From: Fibrobacter sp.
GTDB lineage: Bacteria; Fibrobacterota; Fibrobacteria; Fibrobacterales; Fibrobacteraceae
NCBI GenBank assembly: GCA_017520105.1
Contig: JAFWRL010000095.1
Coordinates: forward strand, 1 to 29,396
Reading direction: 5' to 3'
DNA length: 29,396 bases
The notes under the pieces are model-generated. The model saw only the letters and a program-made list of their open reading frames with translations. It had not been told where the DNA came from and did no database searches. Position 1 is the stretch's first letter. The number at the start of each line of letters is the position of its first letter. Of the stretch, positions 14,226 to 21,080 are shown one piece after another. Both the position numbers and the translations under genes were made by a program.

Positions 14226-16252
14226 TGAACTTCCGTGAAATCTGCAAGACGATTTTCTTCTGCATCGTTTCCGTTAATTTGGGCTTTTCCAGCGGACTTG
14301 AAATTCTCGGTTTTGTTTTCGCGAGCTTGTTTATCGCAATTCACGTAAAGTCTCAATTGCTTTCGAAAAAGTCGCAGACGCTTTCGCAAGAACTTTTGCC
14401 TGCGCAACGCAAAACCCCGCGTTACAGAAAATTATTCGCGTATGGTGCGATTGTCCCGTGTGCGTTGTGGTGGGTACTGACACCGAGCGTGGAATCAGGT
14501 GTGTCGCCATATCTGGTCTTTATACCGGCATGGTACATGCTTTATCTGGCCTGGTTGCAAAAGCGAAGTCTCGGGAATGGCGGTTACGAGGTCTTTGTCG
14601 TATTCAACGGAGTGGCGGTACTTTTCATGGGGCTGTTCCATGCTCCACGTGCGTGTGTGTTGAGCGGAGTCGTGGCTTTGTTGCTTGCCGTTTATGCGTT
14701 CGGGCGCCCTCGCGTGGCTTTGTACAAGTATCTTCTTTTTGTTCTTTTGTATGCAGGACTGTGCGGTTCATCTTATCTCGGTTTTAAATATTGGAAAAGC
14801 AACCGTTATTACAGTGGTCGTTGGGCCGAAGATTATTATGTAAAAAATCGCGTGATGGGTTTTGATCCGGTGGCGGCCTTGGGCTCATTTTCGAGTAATT
14901 ACAATTCTAGATACAATAGCGAAATTATCCTCCGAATTTGGGATACACTTGCACCAACGTATCTGCGTGCTGCCGCTTACGAAAAATATGTGGCGGGTAT
15001 TTGGAAACTCCCGGCATCTGCGGAGAAAAAACTTTATCCGGCGCGATACCGCGTGGATTATGCCGTTTTTGAATCTGAAGATTCCGCGGCTGCGGCGCCA
15101 AACATCAAATCGGTTTGGGTTCAGGCGACATTGGATAACTTTGGTTTTATGTTCGCGGCACCGAATGCCGTAGGCGTGGCCAGTAAAAATGCGGACTCGC
15201 TGAATTACTATTCAACGAATATTTTTGCGGGTGCGAACGGGATGCGCAGTGACTGGTATTATTACGTTTCGGATTCTGCTGAAAAACTTGCCATTGCGGC
15301 TTCGGACAGCGATTCTTCTAAATTGGATTCATCGTTCTTGCAAATTTCTGAAAAGAACCGCGAATTGCTGGATTCTGTCGCTGTGGCGATGTCACTCCCG
15401 CAAAGGTCTGTTTCGAACTCGGAATTTGTTGTTCAGAACTTAAAAACGATTGAAAATTATTTTATCCAAAATTTCAAATATTCGTATGTTGTGCCACGAA
15501 AGTCTCGTTCACGTACAGACCCGTTAACACTCTTTTGGAACAATAAAGAAGGATACTGTGAATACTACGCAACGCTTGCGGTTCTCTTGTTGCGCTATCA
15601 GGGAATCCCGGCGCGTTATGTGACAGGTTTTGTGCATCCAGAGCGTGTCCCGGGCCGCCCTTACGTGACGTTCCGCCGCCGCCATAGCCATGCGTGGGCC
15701 GAAGTCTATTTTGACAGCAAGTGGTATATCTTTGACCCGACACCGCCTTTGACGGAGATGACTTTTGCAAAGCCTTCCTGGTTCGCCGTAAAGCTGGAGG
15801 GACTGAAAGGGCGCTTCTCCTATATTCTTCATTTGCTGAAAGATGGCGAATGGCGACGTGTTGTCGATAGTTGGCAGACGTATTCGGAAAAATTGATTTC
15901 CAGTCCGATTCTTTATGTTGTTCTCGTTGCTTTGCTTGCGTTTTTTGCTTTGCTCAAATTCCGCGGAAGTCGGCGCCGGTTGAACCGACAAACGATTTCG
16001 AAAGATGCTGCACGTTGGGTTGCCCTTCTTGACAAAGCCGAAAAAAGCCTTATCCGGTTCGGCTTTGTCCGGTTGCCTGGCGAAACCGTTTCTGCGTTTG
16101 CAAACCGTGTGAGGTCGTCAATTGAGCAAACTAAAAAAACGCCCTCCAAGGAGGACGCTTCGAAGTCTAAAACCGAGCAACGTTTGCGTGAACTTGCAAC
16201 AGCCGTATCGCTTTTGGATGATTACGAAAACCACCGCTGGCGAAATGATTAA
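14222..16252 (+). CDS. Membrane-anchored transglutaminase-like protein (DUF3488/TgpA type layout)
   Basis: A 676-residue protein with an N-terminal membrane region (several helices to about residue 188), a periplasmic part, a transglutaminase core, and one helix near 560-580 followed by a cytosolic helical tail. The catalytic triad is visible: Cys446 in KEGYCEYYATLAVLLLRYQG, His490 in HSHAWAEVYF, and Asp505 in WYIFDPTPP. The order of helices, core, helix and tail follows the TgpA-type transglutaminases that go with MoxR and DUF58. The substrate is unknown; it may process or cross-link envelope proteins (inference). ATG 14222 or the next codon ATG 14225 can start it. It ends 3 bases before the convergent lipoprotein gene. 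Confidence 0.9.
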   Translation: MMNFREICKTIFFCIVSVNLGFSSGLEILGFVFASLFIAIHVKSQLLSKKSQTLSQELLPAQRKTPRYRKLFAYGAIVPCALWWVLTPSVESGVSPYLVFIPAWYMLYLAWLQKRSLGNGGYEVFVVFNGVAVLFMGLFHAPRACVLSGVVALLLAVYAFGRPRVALYKYLLFVLLYAGLCGSSYLGFKYWKSNRYYSGRWAEDYYVKNRVMGFDPVAALGSFSSNYNSRYNSEIILRIWDTLAPTYLRAAAYEKYVAGIWKLPASAEKKLYPARYRVDYAVFESEDSAAAAPNIKSVWVQATLDNFGFMFAAPNAVGVASKNADSLNYYSTNIFAGANGMRSDWYYYVSDSAEKLAIAASDSDSSKLDSSFLQISEKNRELLDSVAVAMSLPQRSVSNSEFVVQNLKTIENYFIQNFKYSYVVPRKSRSRTDPLTLFWNNKEGYCEYYATLAVLLLRYQGIPARYVTGFVHPERVPGRPYVTFRRRHSHAWAEVYFDSKWYIFDPTPPLTEMTFAKPSWFAVKLEGLKGRFSYILHLLKDGEWRRVVDSWQTYSEKLISSPILYVVLVALLAFFALLKFRGSRRRLNRQTISKDAARWVALLDKAEKSLIRFGFVRLPGETVSAFANRVRSSIEQTKKTPSKEDASKSKTEQRLRELATAVSLLDDYENHRWRND

Positions 16253-16255
16253 GTT

Positions 16256-16822
16256 TTAGTTGCTGCTGACGAACGTATATTTTTCGATGGCGACGTTCAT
16301 GTCGGGGTTCTGCTCGTCACCTAGATCCAGTTCCGGGCTCAAGAAGAATAGATGCTTGAGTTTCAGAGTGACCGCGGCTCCATCGACACGCACTATGGTC
16401 TCGATAGTCTGGTTGTCGTTAGGCTGGAGGCACAAGTTGCCGACATTGGCGCTAAGGTGGAGCGAGTTGCCTACAATTTCCCAGTTGCCATAGATTTTCC
16501 CCGTTCCGTTCTGGCATAGGGCTTTGGTCAATGGAGAATTGATAAATTCAAATTTGTTGGCCTTCTTTTCGTCAACGTAGAACTTGAGCGTTGCCGGGCT
16601 TGTCGAAAAATCCGGTTTCGGTGCAACAAGATCAACGGTGTCTGCTCCTATTACCTGCGGTACAATCGGACCATTGCTGCTCCAAGTGCCCAAGAGACAA
16701 TCTTTTGTGAGTCCCGAGGCGCATTGTTCTGCCTTGGTCGGTGGGGTTGCTGTCGTTTCGTCACCGCAGGCGGTGAAGAATGTTGCTGCGATGGCGAGCG
16801 TTGCCAAAATTTTTATTGTCAT
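16256..16822 (-). CDS. Lipoprotein of unknown function
   Basis: A 188-residue lipoprotein: signal peptide and lipobox FFTAC with Cys19, then a short tether (GDETTATPPT). The mature part contains CASGLTKDCLLGTWSSNG at its start and YGNWEIVGNSLHLSANVG later, a pattern of the GxW(x) kind common in lipocalin-like or calycin-type small beta barrels. I do not recognise a named family. Several Cys (four after the lipid Cys) may form disulphides. The minus-strand promoter is probably TTATTTATATTCAG just upstream, with CGAGGA as the RBS. It is convergent with the transglutaminase gene, with no room for a terminator, so transcripts may overlap. Confidence 0.72.
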   Translation of the reverse strand: MTIKILATLAIAATFFTACGDETTATPPTKAEQCASGLTKDCLLGTWSSNGPIVPQVIGADTVDLVAPKPDFSTSPATLKFYVDEKKANKFEFINSPLTKALCQNGTGKIYGNWEIVGNSLHLSANVGNLCLQPNDNQTIETIVRVDGAAVTLKLKHLFFLSPELDLGDEQNPDMNVAIEKYTFVSSN

Positions 16823-16933
16823 AGAAGTCCTCGTTTTCCTGTTCTGAATATAAATAAAAAAAGGGTTTTCATGTCACTAAAACAAGATTTTTCAAAGAAT
16901 TAACATAAATTGGGCAGAAAAAGATTATATTAG

Positions 16934-16974
16934 AAAACAGTTGTTGGTGGGGTATTTTCGCCCCAAGGAGTGTA
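16934..16974 (+). promoter_or_regulatory. Promoter and leader of the first acetylesterase gene
   Basis: GATTATATTAG just upstream (about 16923-16933) is a likely -10 region. The leader has TGGGG (16949-16953) paired with CCCCA (16961-16965) next to AAGGAG (16965-16970), so the hairpin touches the RBS. The copy at 18711 shares only the CCAAGGAGTGTAAAG part. Confidence 0.4.
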
Positions 16975-16977
16975 AAG

Positions 16978-18251
16978 ATGAAAGTCTCGCATTTTGTGAG
17001 CTTGTTTTTCGGTTTGGGGCTTGCTGTTTCTACGGTTTCTGCGGCTCCTGATCCTAATTTCCACATATATCTCGCGTTTGGCCAGTCCAACATGGAAGGC
17101 CAGGGCGATATAGGTTCGCAGGACAAGAACGTCGATGAGCGGTTCCAGGTTCTCTGGGCTGCAAATAATGGACTTGCTCCGGAAAAACCAAGGGCAAATG
17201 GGCTACGGCTGTGCCTCCTTTGGCTCATTGCCAGGGCGCAAAGCTCGGACCTACGGACTACTTTGGCCGCACCATGGTTGAAAAAACGGATCCCCAGATT
17301 AAGGTGGGTGTGATTGTAGTGGCCGTTGCCGGGTGCAGTATCCAGTTGTTCGATAAGAATGGCTACGCGAATTATGCTAGATCGCAGCAAAGCTGGATGA
17401 CGCAGCGCATCAACGATTATGGCGGAAACCCTTACGGACGCTTGATTGAAATGGCTAAAGCGGCACAAGCAGACGGTGTCATCAAGGGCATTATATTCCA
17501 CCAAGGTGAAACCGATGCCGGAGATGGTAACTGGCCAAGCAAGGTAAAAGGTGTTTATGACAACATCATCAAGGATTTGGGCCTCGGCAACGATATCCCG
17601 TTCCTTGCGGGCGAAGTGTTGCGTAGCGGCTCCAGTGCCGGTGCGAACAACAACATCGCGAAACTTCCGCAGCAGTCCAAGAATTTCTATGTCGTTTCTT
17701 CTCAGGGCTTTAACCAGGCTCTTGGCGATGGGCAGAATGTCCACTTCACTTCCCAGGAATACCGCGACTTCGGCAAGCGCTATGCCGAGAAGATGATAGA
17801 AGTTCTAGGTGATAAAATCAAGCCGGCAGCTTCTGCGGCATCGAGCAGCAGCGAGGCCCCGGCAAGTTCATCCGCGGCGGCTCCCGCTTCGTCCGAGAGT
17901 GTTGCGAGCAGCTCGTCACGTTCGCACCACAGAAGTAGCGACAGTCATAATCCCGGCAGTTCTGCAACTGAAGGCGTTGTGATTCCGAATGCAACGCATG
18001 CATTGTCCGTGGGTAAAATTGTATTTGACGGCAATATGCTCCAGGTGCCGCTTACGGTTGCCCGCACTGGCGTAGTGAACGTTCGCCTTTATTCCGTGCT
18101 TGGTAACGAAGTCGCGAACATTGCGGATGTCGTGAATACGGGCACGAACAGCGTCCAGATTTCAAGGAAGAACATCCCTTCGGGAATCTATATGCTGAGT
18201 GTCCAGGTGGGTTCATCCCACGTTACGAAGCGCATCGATTTGAGCCGCTAG
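16978..18251 (+). pseudogene. CE6/SASA-type carbohydrate acetylesterase, frameshifted copy
   Basis: Frame 1 (16978-about 17187) codes the signal peptide (MKVSHFVSLFFGLGLAVSTVSA) and the nucleophile block AFGQSNMEGQG (Ser37). Frame 2 continues to 18251 with GKTKGKWATAVPPLA, then VAGCS, FHQGETDAGDG and VHFTSQEYRDFGKRYAEK. The two halves together align with the intact paralog at 18726. The shift is -1 at about 17179-17187 (CCGGAAAAACC): one missing base, most simply a lost G, would explain it. Downstream are a Ser/Ala linker, HH-rich SRSHHRSSDSHN and a C-terminal sorting-like domain (VVNVRLYSVLGNEVAN...GIYMLSVQVG). It could be a true pseudogene, a sequencing error, or a case of slippage on the A-run. 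The role would be removal of acetyl groups from xylan. Confidence 0.82.
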
Positions 18252-18288
18252 TAAATAGAACGCCGTTACCCCGGCCTTTTAGCTGTCA

Positions 18289-18319
18289 CCCCGGACTTGT
18301 TCCGGGGTCGTCTTTTTTC
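18289..18319 (+). terminator. Type A hairpin terminator after the first acetylesterase gene
   Basis: CCCCGGA (18289-18295), loop CTTGT, TCCGGGG (18301-18307), then TCGTCTTTTTT. This is a textbook intrinsic terminator. Confidence 0.75.
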
Positions 18320-18377
18320 ATCGTCATCCTGACGCCGTAGGCGGAAGGATCCAGTTACGGAACTAATTACGCTGTCA

Positions 18378-18408
18378 CCCCGTGCTCCGTCACGGGGTCA
18401 GTTTTTTT
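18378..18408 (+). terminator. Type A hairpin terminator, CCCCGTG variant
   Basis: CCCCGTG (18378-18384) pairs with CACGGGG (18391-18397), followed by TCAGTTTTTTT. Identical copies recur at 20130-20160. Confidence 0.7.
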
Positions 18409-18660
18409 ACAGAACAACCGATGCCGTCCCCATACGCGGATCATGACCACATAAGAGCTAAAGCTCTAAGTGGTCAAAGAGAACAGGGTCCGGCATGACA
18501 AAAACGTCAGAACAGCCGATGCCGGCACAGGGTCCGGCATGACAGCGCACACCTTGTCACTGCGCGCTTTTGCATTGTCACCCCGTGCTTAGTCACGGGG
18601 TCAGTTGTTTATAATGGTGTTGCTGTAATCTACAACGGGTTTTGCCTTTTTTCGTTTAAA

Positions 18661-18725
18661 GAGCACGAACGGATAATATATTTATAAGCTGTTGGGAGTT
18701 CTTGTACCCCCCAAGGAGTGTAAAG
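18661..18725 (+). promoter_or_regulatory. Promoter and RBS of the second acetylesterase gene
   Basis: GGATAATATATTTATAAG (about 18671-18688) is a likely -10 region. AAGGAG (18713-18718) precedes the ATG at 18726 by 7 bases and decides this start over the TTG further upstream. Confidence 0.5.
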
Positions 18726-19985
18726 ATGAAAGTCTCGCATTTTGTGAGCTTGTTTTTCGGTTTGGGGCTTGCCGTTTCTTCGATTTTTGCGGCTCCGGAT
18801 CCCAACTTCCACATTTATCTCGCGTTTGGCCAGTCCAACATGGAAGGCCAAGGCACTATCGAAAGTCAGGACAAGACTGTTGATCCCCGTTTCCAGATGC
18901 TTTCGACAATCGACAATTTTAATGGACGCAAGTTGGGCACGTGGAACGACGCCATTCCGCCTCTGGCTAACAAACATGGCGGTTTAGGTCCTACGGACTA
19001 TTTTGGCCGCACGCTAGTCGAAAAACTGGACCCGCAAATTAAGGTCGGTGTCGTGGTCGTGGCTATTGCTGGCTGCAGTATAGTGGCGTTTGATTCACCG
19101 CTAGACGATGGTTATATGGCTACACAGGCTGGCTGGTTTAAGGATATCGTCAAGGACTATGGCGGCGACCCCTACAAGCGTTTGGTCGAAATGGCCAAGA
19201 AGGCGAAGGAGGACGGCGTCATCAAGGGTATCATCTTCCATCAGGGTGAAACCGATGAGGGCGATAGCGATTGGCCCAACAAGGTCAAGAAAGTCTATGA
19301 CCGCCTCGTCAAAGATATCGGGCTTGACGAAAACATTCCGTTCTTTGCGGGCGAAGTTCCGTATAACGGTAGTTCCAAGGGGACGAACAACAACATCAGG
19401 CAGCTCCCGAACAAGTCCAAGAATTTCTATCTCGTATCTGCCGAAGGTCTCAACGATTTGGACATGATGCGTATTCACTTCTCTTCGCAGGGCTACCGCG
19501 ATTTCGGTAAGCGCTATGCGGAAAAGGTGATGGAAGTTTTGGGCGATGCTCTCAAGCCAGTAGTGACAATACCATCGAGCAGCAGCGAGGCCCCGGCAAG
19601 TTCATCCGCGGCGGCTCCCGCTTCGTCCGAGAGTGTTGCGAGCAGTTCGTCACGTTCGCACCACAGAAGTAGCGATAGTCATAATCTCGGCAGTTCTGCA
19701 ACTGAAGGCGTTGTGATTCCGAATGCAACGCATGCATTGTCCGTGGGTAAAATTGTATTTGACGGCAATATGCTTCAGGTGCCGCTTACGGTTGCCCGCA
19801 CTGGCGTAGTGAATGTTCGCATTTATTCCGTGCTTGGTAACGAAGTTGCGAACATTGCGGATGTCGTGAATACGGGCACGAACAGCGTCCAGATTTCAAG
19901 GAAGAACATCCCTTCGGGAATCTATATGCTGAGTGTTCAGGTGGGTTCATCCCACGTTACGAAGCGCATCGATTTGAGCCGCTAG
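18726..19985 (+). CDS. CE6/SASA-type carbohydrate acetylesterase, secreted, with C-terminal sorting-like domain
   Basis: A 419-residue secreted SGNH-like esterase of the SASA/DUF303 group (carbohydrate esterase family 6), expected to remove acetyl groups from xylan or related polymers. Signal peptide 1-22. The nucleophile block FGQSNMEGQG puts Ser at 37; further blocks are VAIAGCS (112-118), FHQGETDEGD (171-180) and the C-terminal His in MRIHFSSQGYRDFGKRY (His251). A Ser/Ala linker (284-325) with SHHRSSDSHN leads to a C-terminal domain of about 85 residues (VVNVRIYSVLGNEVANI...IPSGIYMLSVQVGSS) that resembles T9SS type A sorting domains. The signal peptide and linker/tail are almost identical to the copy at 16978 while the catalytic domain is diverged. 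Transcription ends in a type A hairpin at 20024-20053. Confidence 0.88.
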   Translation: MKVSHFVSLFFGLGLAVSSIFAAPDPNFHIYLAFGQSNMEGQGTIESQDKTVDPRFQMLSTIDNFNGRKLGTWNDAIPPLANKHGGLGPTDYFGRTLVEKLDPQIKVGVVVVAIAGCSIVAFDSPLDDGYMATQAGWFKDIVKDYGGDPYKRLVEMAKKAKEDGVIKGIIFHQGETDEGDSDWPNKVKKVYDRLVKDIGLDENIPFFAGEVPYNGSSKGTNNNIRQLPNKSKNFYLVSAEGLNDLDMMRIHFSSQGYRDFGKRYAEKVMEVLGDALKPVVTIPSSSSEAPASSSAAAPASSESVASSSSRSHHRSSDSHNLGSSATEGVVIPNATHALSVGKIVFDGNMLQVPLTVARTGVVNVRIYSVLGNEVANIADVVNTGTNSVQISRKNIPSGIYMLSVQVGSSHVTKRIDLSR

Positions 19986-19994
19986 TAAATAGAA

Positions 19995-20240
19995 CGCTGT
20001 CACCCCGGCTTTTTTAGCTGTCACCCCGGATTTATTCCGGGGTCAGTTTTTTTACGGAACAACCGATGCCGGCACAGGGTCCGGCATGACAAAAACGCAT
20101 GTTACCCTGCGTTCGCAATACACATGTCACCCCGTGCTCCGTCACGGGGTCAGTTTTTTTTACGGAACAACCGATGCCGGCACTGAGGCCGGCATGACAG
20201 CGCACGCCTTGTCACCCCGTGCTCCGTCACGGGGTCGGCT
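19995..20240. repeat. Second cluster of alternating type A and B palindromic repeats
   Basis: Order: A (CCCCGGA/TCCGGGG, 20024-20042, T7), B (ATGCCGG/CCGGCAT, 20066-20087), A (CCCCGTG/CACGGGG, 20130-20149, T8), B (20174-20195), A (20215-20234). The first stretch after the stop codon is nearly the same as after the first acetylesterase gene. The last A copy overlaps the 3' end of trmO on the minus strand. Confidence 0.75.
20024..20053 (+). terminator. Type A terminator after the second acetylesterase gene
   Basis: CCCCGGA (20024-20030), loop TTTAT, TCCGGGG (20036-20042), then TCAGTTTTTTT. A strong intrinsic terminator. Confidence 0.75.
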
Positions 20241-20916
20241 TTTCGATGCTTACGACATCGAGTTCGTCGCCAACGACTTTGAACTTGACTTCGTATTCAG
20301 CGAATGAAAAACCGTAAACGCGTTCGGGATTGTTCTGGTAGGCGGGGCGTGGGTCCTGCTCCAATATTTCAATAAGCGCGGTGCGTTTTTCGTAACTTAA
20401 TTTGTTTAGAACGTCGGAATCCTTGACGTGAATCTTGTTGCGGAGAACGGTATCGGCAAAACCGCCAATGGCTTCGGGATGCGCATCGGCGTAGGGAAGG
20501 TACGGTTTGATATCGACAATGGGTGTTCCGTCTAACAAGTCCGCGCCGCTGACAATGATTTCTGGCCCTTCCGGCGTGTTGAAATTGATACCTTCAATCT
20601 TGACGCACGAAAGCGCAATCGGGTTCGGGCGAAAACTGGAGCGAGTCGCAAAAACGCCGAGCCGCTTGTTGCCACCGAGTCTTGGCGGACGGACGGTCGG
20701 GCTCCAGGTTTCGCGAATGTTCTCCGAAAAAATCCAAACAATCCACAGGTGGCTGAAACCTTCGAGACCACGCAATGCGTCGGCGTTGCGGAACTCCGGC
20801 TCGAAGCGGATAATCGAGCGCGTGCTTTGTACGAGCCCGCTTTGCCGCGGGATACCGAACTTTTCGTGAAAATCGCTCTTGATTCGTGCGATGATTTTAA
20901 ATGTCAACTCTTGCAT
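20227..20916 (-). CDS. trmO: tRNA m6t6A37 methyltransferase TrmO (TsaA/YaeB family)
   Basis: A 229-residue cytosolic enzyme of the UPF0066/TsaA family that N6-methylates t6A37 in ACY-decoding tRNA using SAM. The family blocks are complete: PRQSGLVQSTRSIIRF (about 23-38), LRGLEGFSHLWIVWIF (48-63), PTVRPPRLGGNKRLGVFATR (73-92), SSFRPNPIALS (93-103), then DLLDGTPIVDIKPYLPYAD (about 136-154). The C-terminal part, with RPAYQNNPERVYGFSFAEYEVKF, is the small TrmO lid region. The last residues KPTP and the TGA are encoded by a type A palindromic repeat, so the native end was probably replaced. It is convergent with the acetylesterase gene. Confidence 0.93.
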   Translation of the reverse strand: MQELTFKIIARIKSDFHEKFGIPRQSGLVQSTRSIIRFEPEFRNADALRGLEGFSHLWIVWIFSENIRETWSPTVRPPRLGGNKRLGVFATRSSFRPNPIALSCVKIEGINFNTPEGPEIIVSGADLLDGTPIVDIKPYLPYADAHPEAIGGFADTVLRNKIHVKDSDVLNKLSYEKRTALIEILEQDPRPAYQNNPERVYGFSFAEYEVKFKVVGDELDVVSIEKPTP

Positions 20917-20992
20917 GAAGACTGTGCCATCTCGGCCCTAGTGCCGGGAACTTCGAAAAAAATAAAAAAACATCATGCAGAATGACACGCCA

Positions 20993-21043
20993 AAAAAGAA
21001 AGGCTAGAGTCCGCAAGCATTCACTCTGCGCCCTAGCCTTTTT
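20993..21043. terminator. Bidirectional hairpin terminator between trmO and the GH74 gene
   Basis: AAAGGCTAG (20999-21007) pairs with CTAGCCTTT (21033-21041), with CGCA/TGCG pairing inside. It has A-rich sequence on the left and TTTTT on the right, so it can end GH74 transcription on the minus strand and anything coming from the left. Confidence 0.75.
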
Positions 21044-21080
21044 AAGTGTGGGGATTGGTATAGTATAATTGAAACTTTTG

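Larger units (their letters stand above)
18252..18610. repeat. Cluster of palindromic type A, B and C repeats
   Basis: Between the acetylesterase genes lie, in order: type A CCCCGGA/TCCGGGG at 18289-18307 with a T-run; a type C half at 18322-18356; type A CCCCGTG/CACGGGG at 18378-18397 with T7; a type B element at 18418-18500 that contains an insertion; type B ATGCCGG/CCGGCAT at 18519-18540; and type A at 18581-18600. All share GTCA/TGAC borders. The type A copies with T-runs are evident terminators. No gene is seen here. Confidence 0.75.

Noticed and set aside
18427..18482. tRNA or small structured RNA gene
   Set aside because: The fold is a simple nested palindrome with no cloverleaf or anticodon arm, and it sits inside a type B repeat.
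18702..18725. TTG start giving an 8-residue N-terminal extension of the second acetylesterase
   Set aside because: The extension would place CCCCCCAAGGAG inside the coding region; the ATG at 18726 has this as its RBS and begins the same signal peptide as the first copy.
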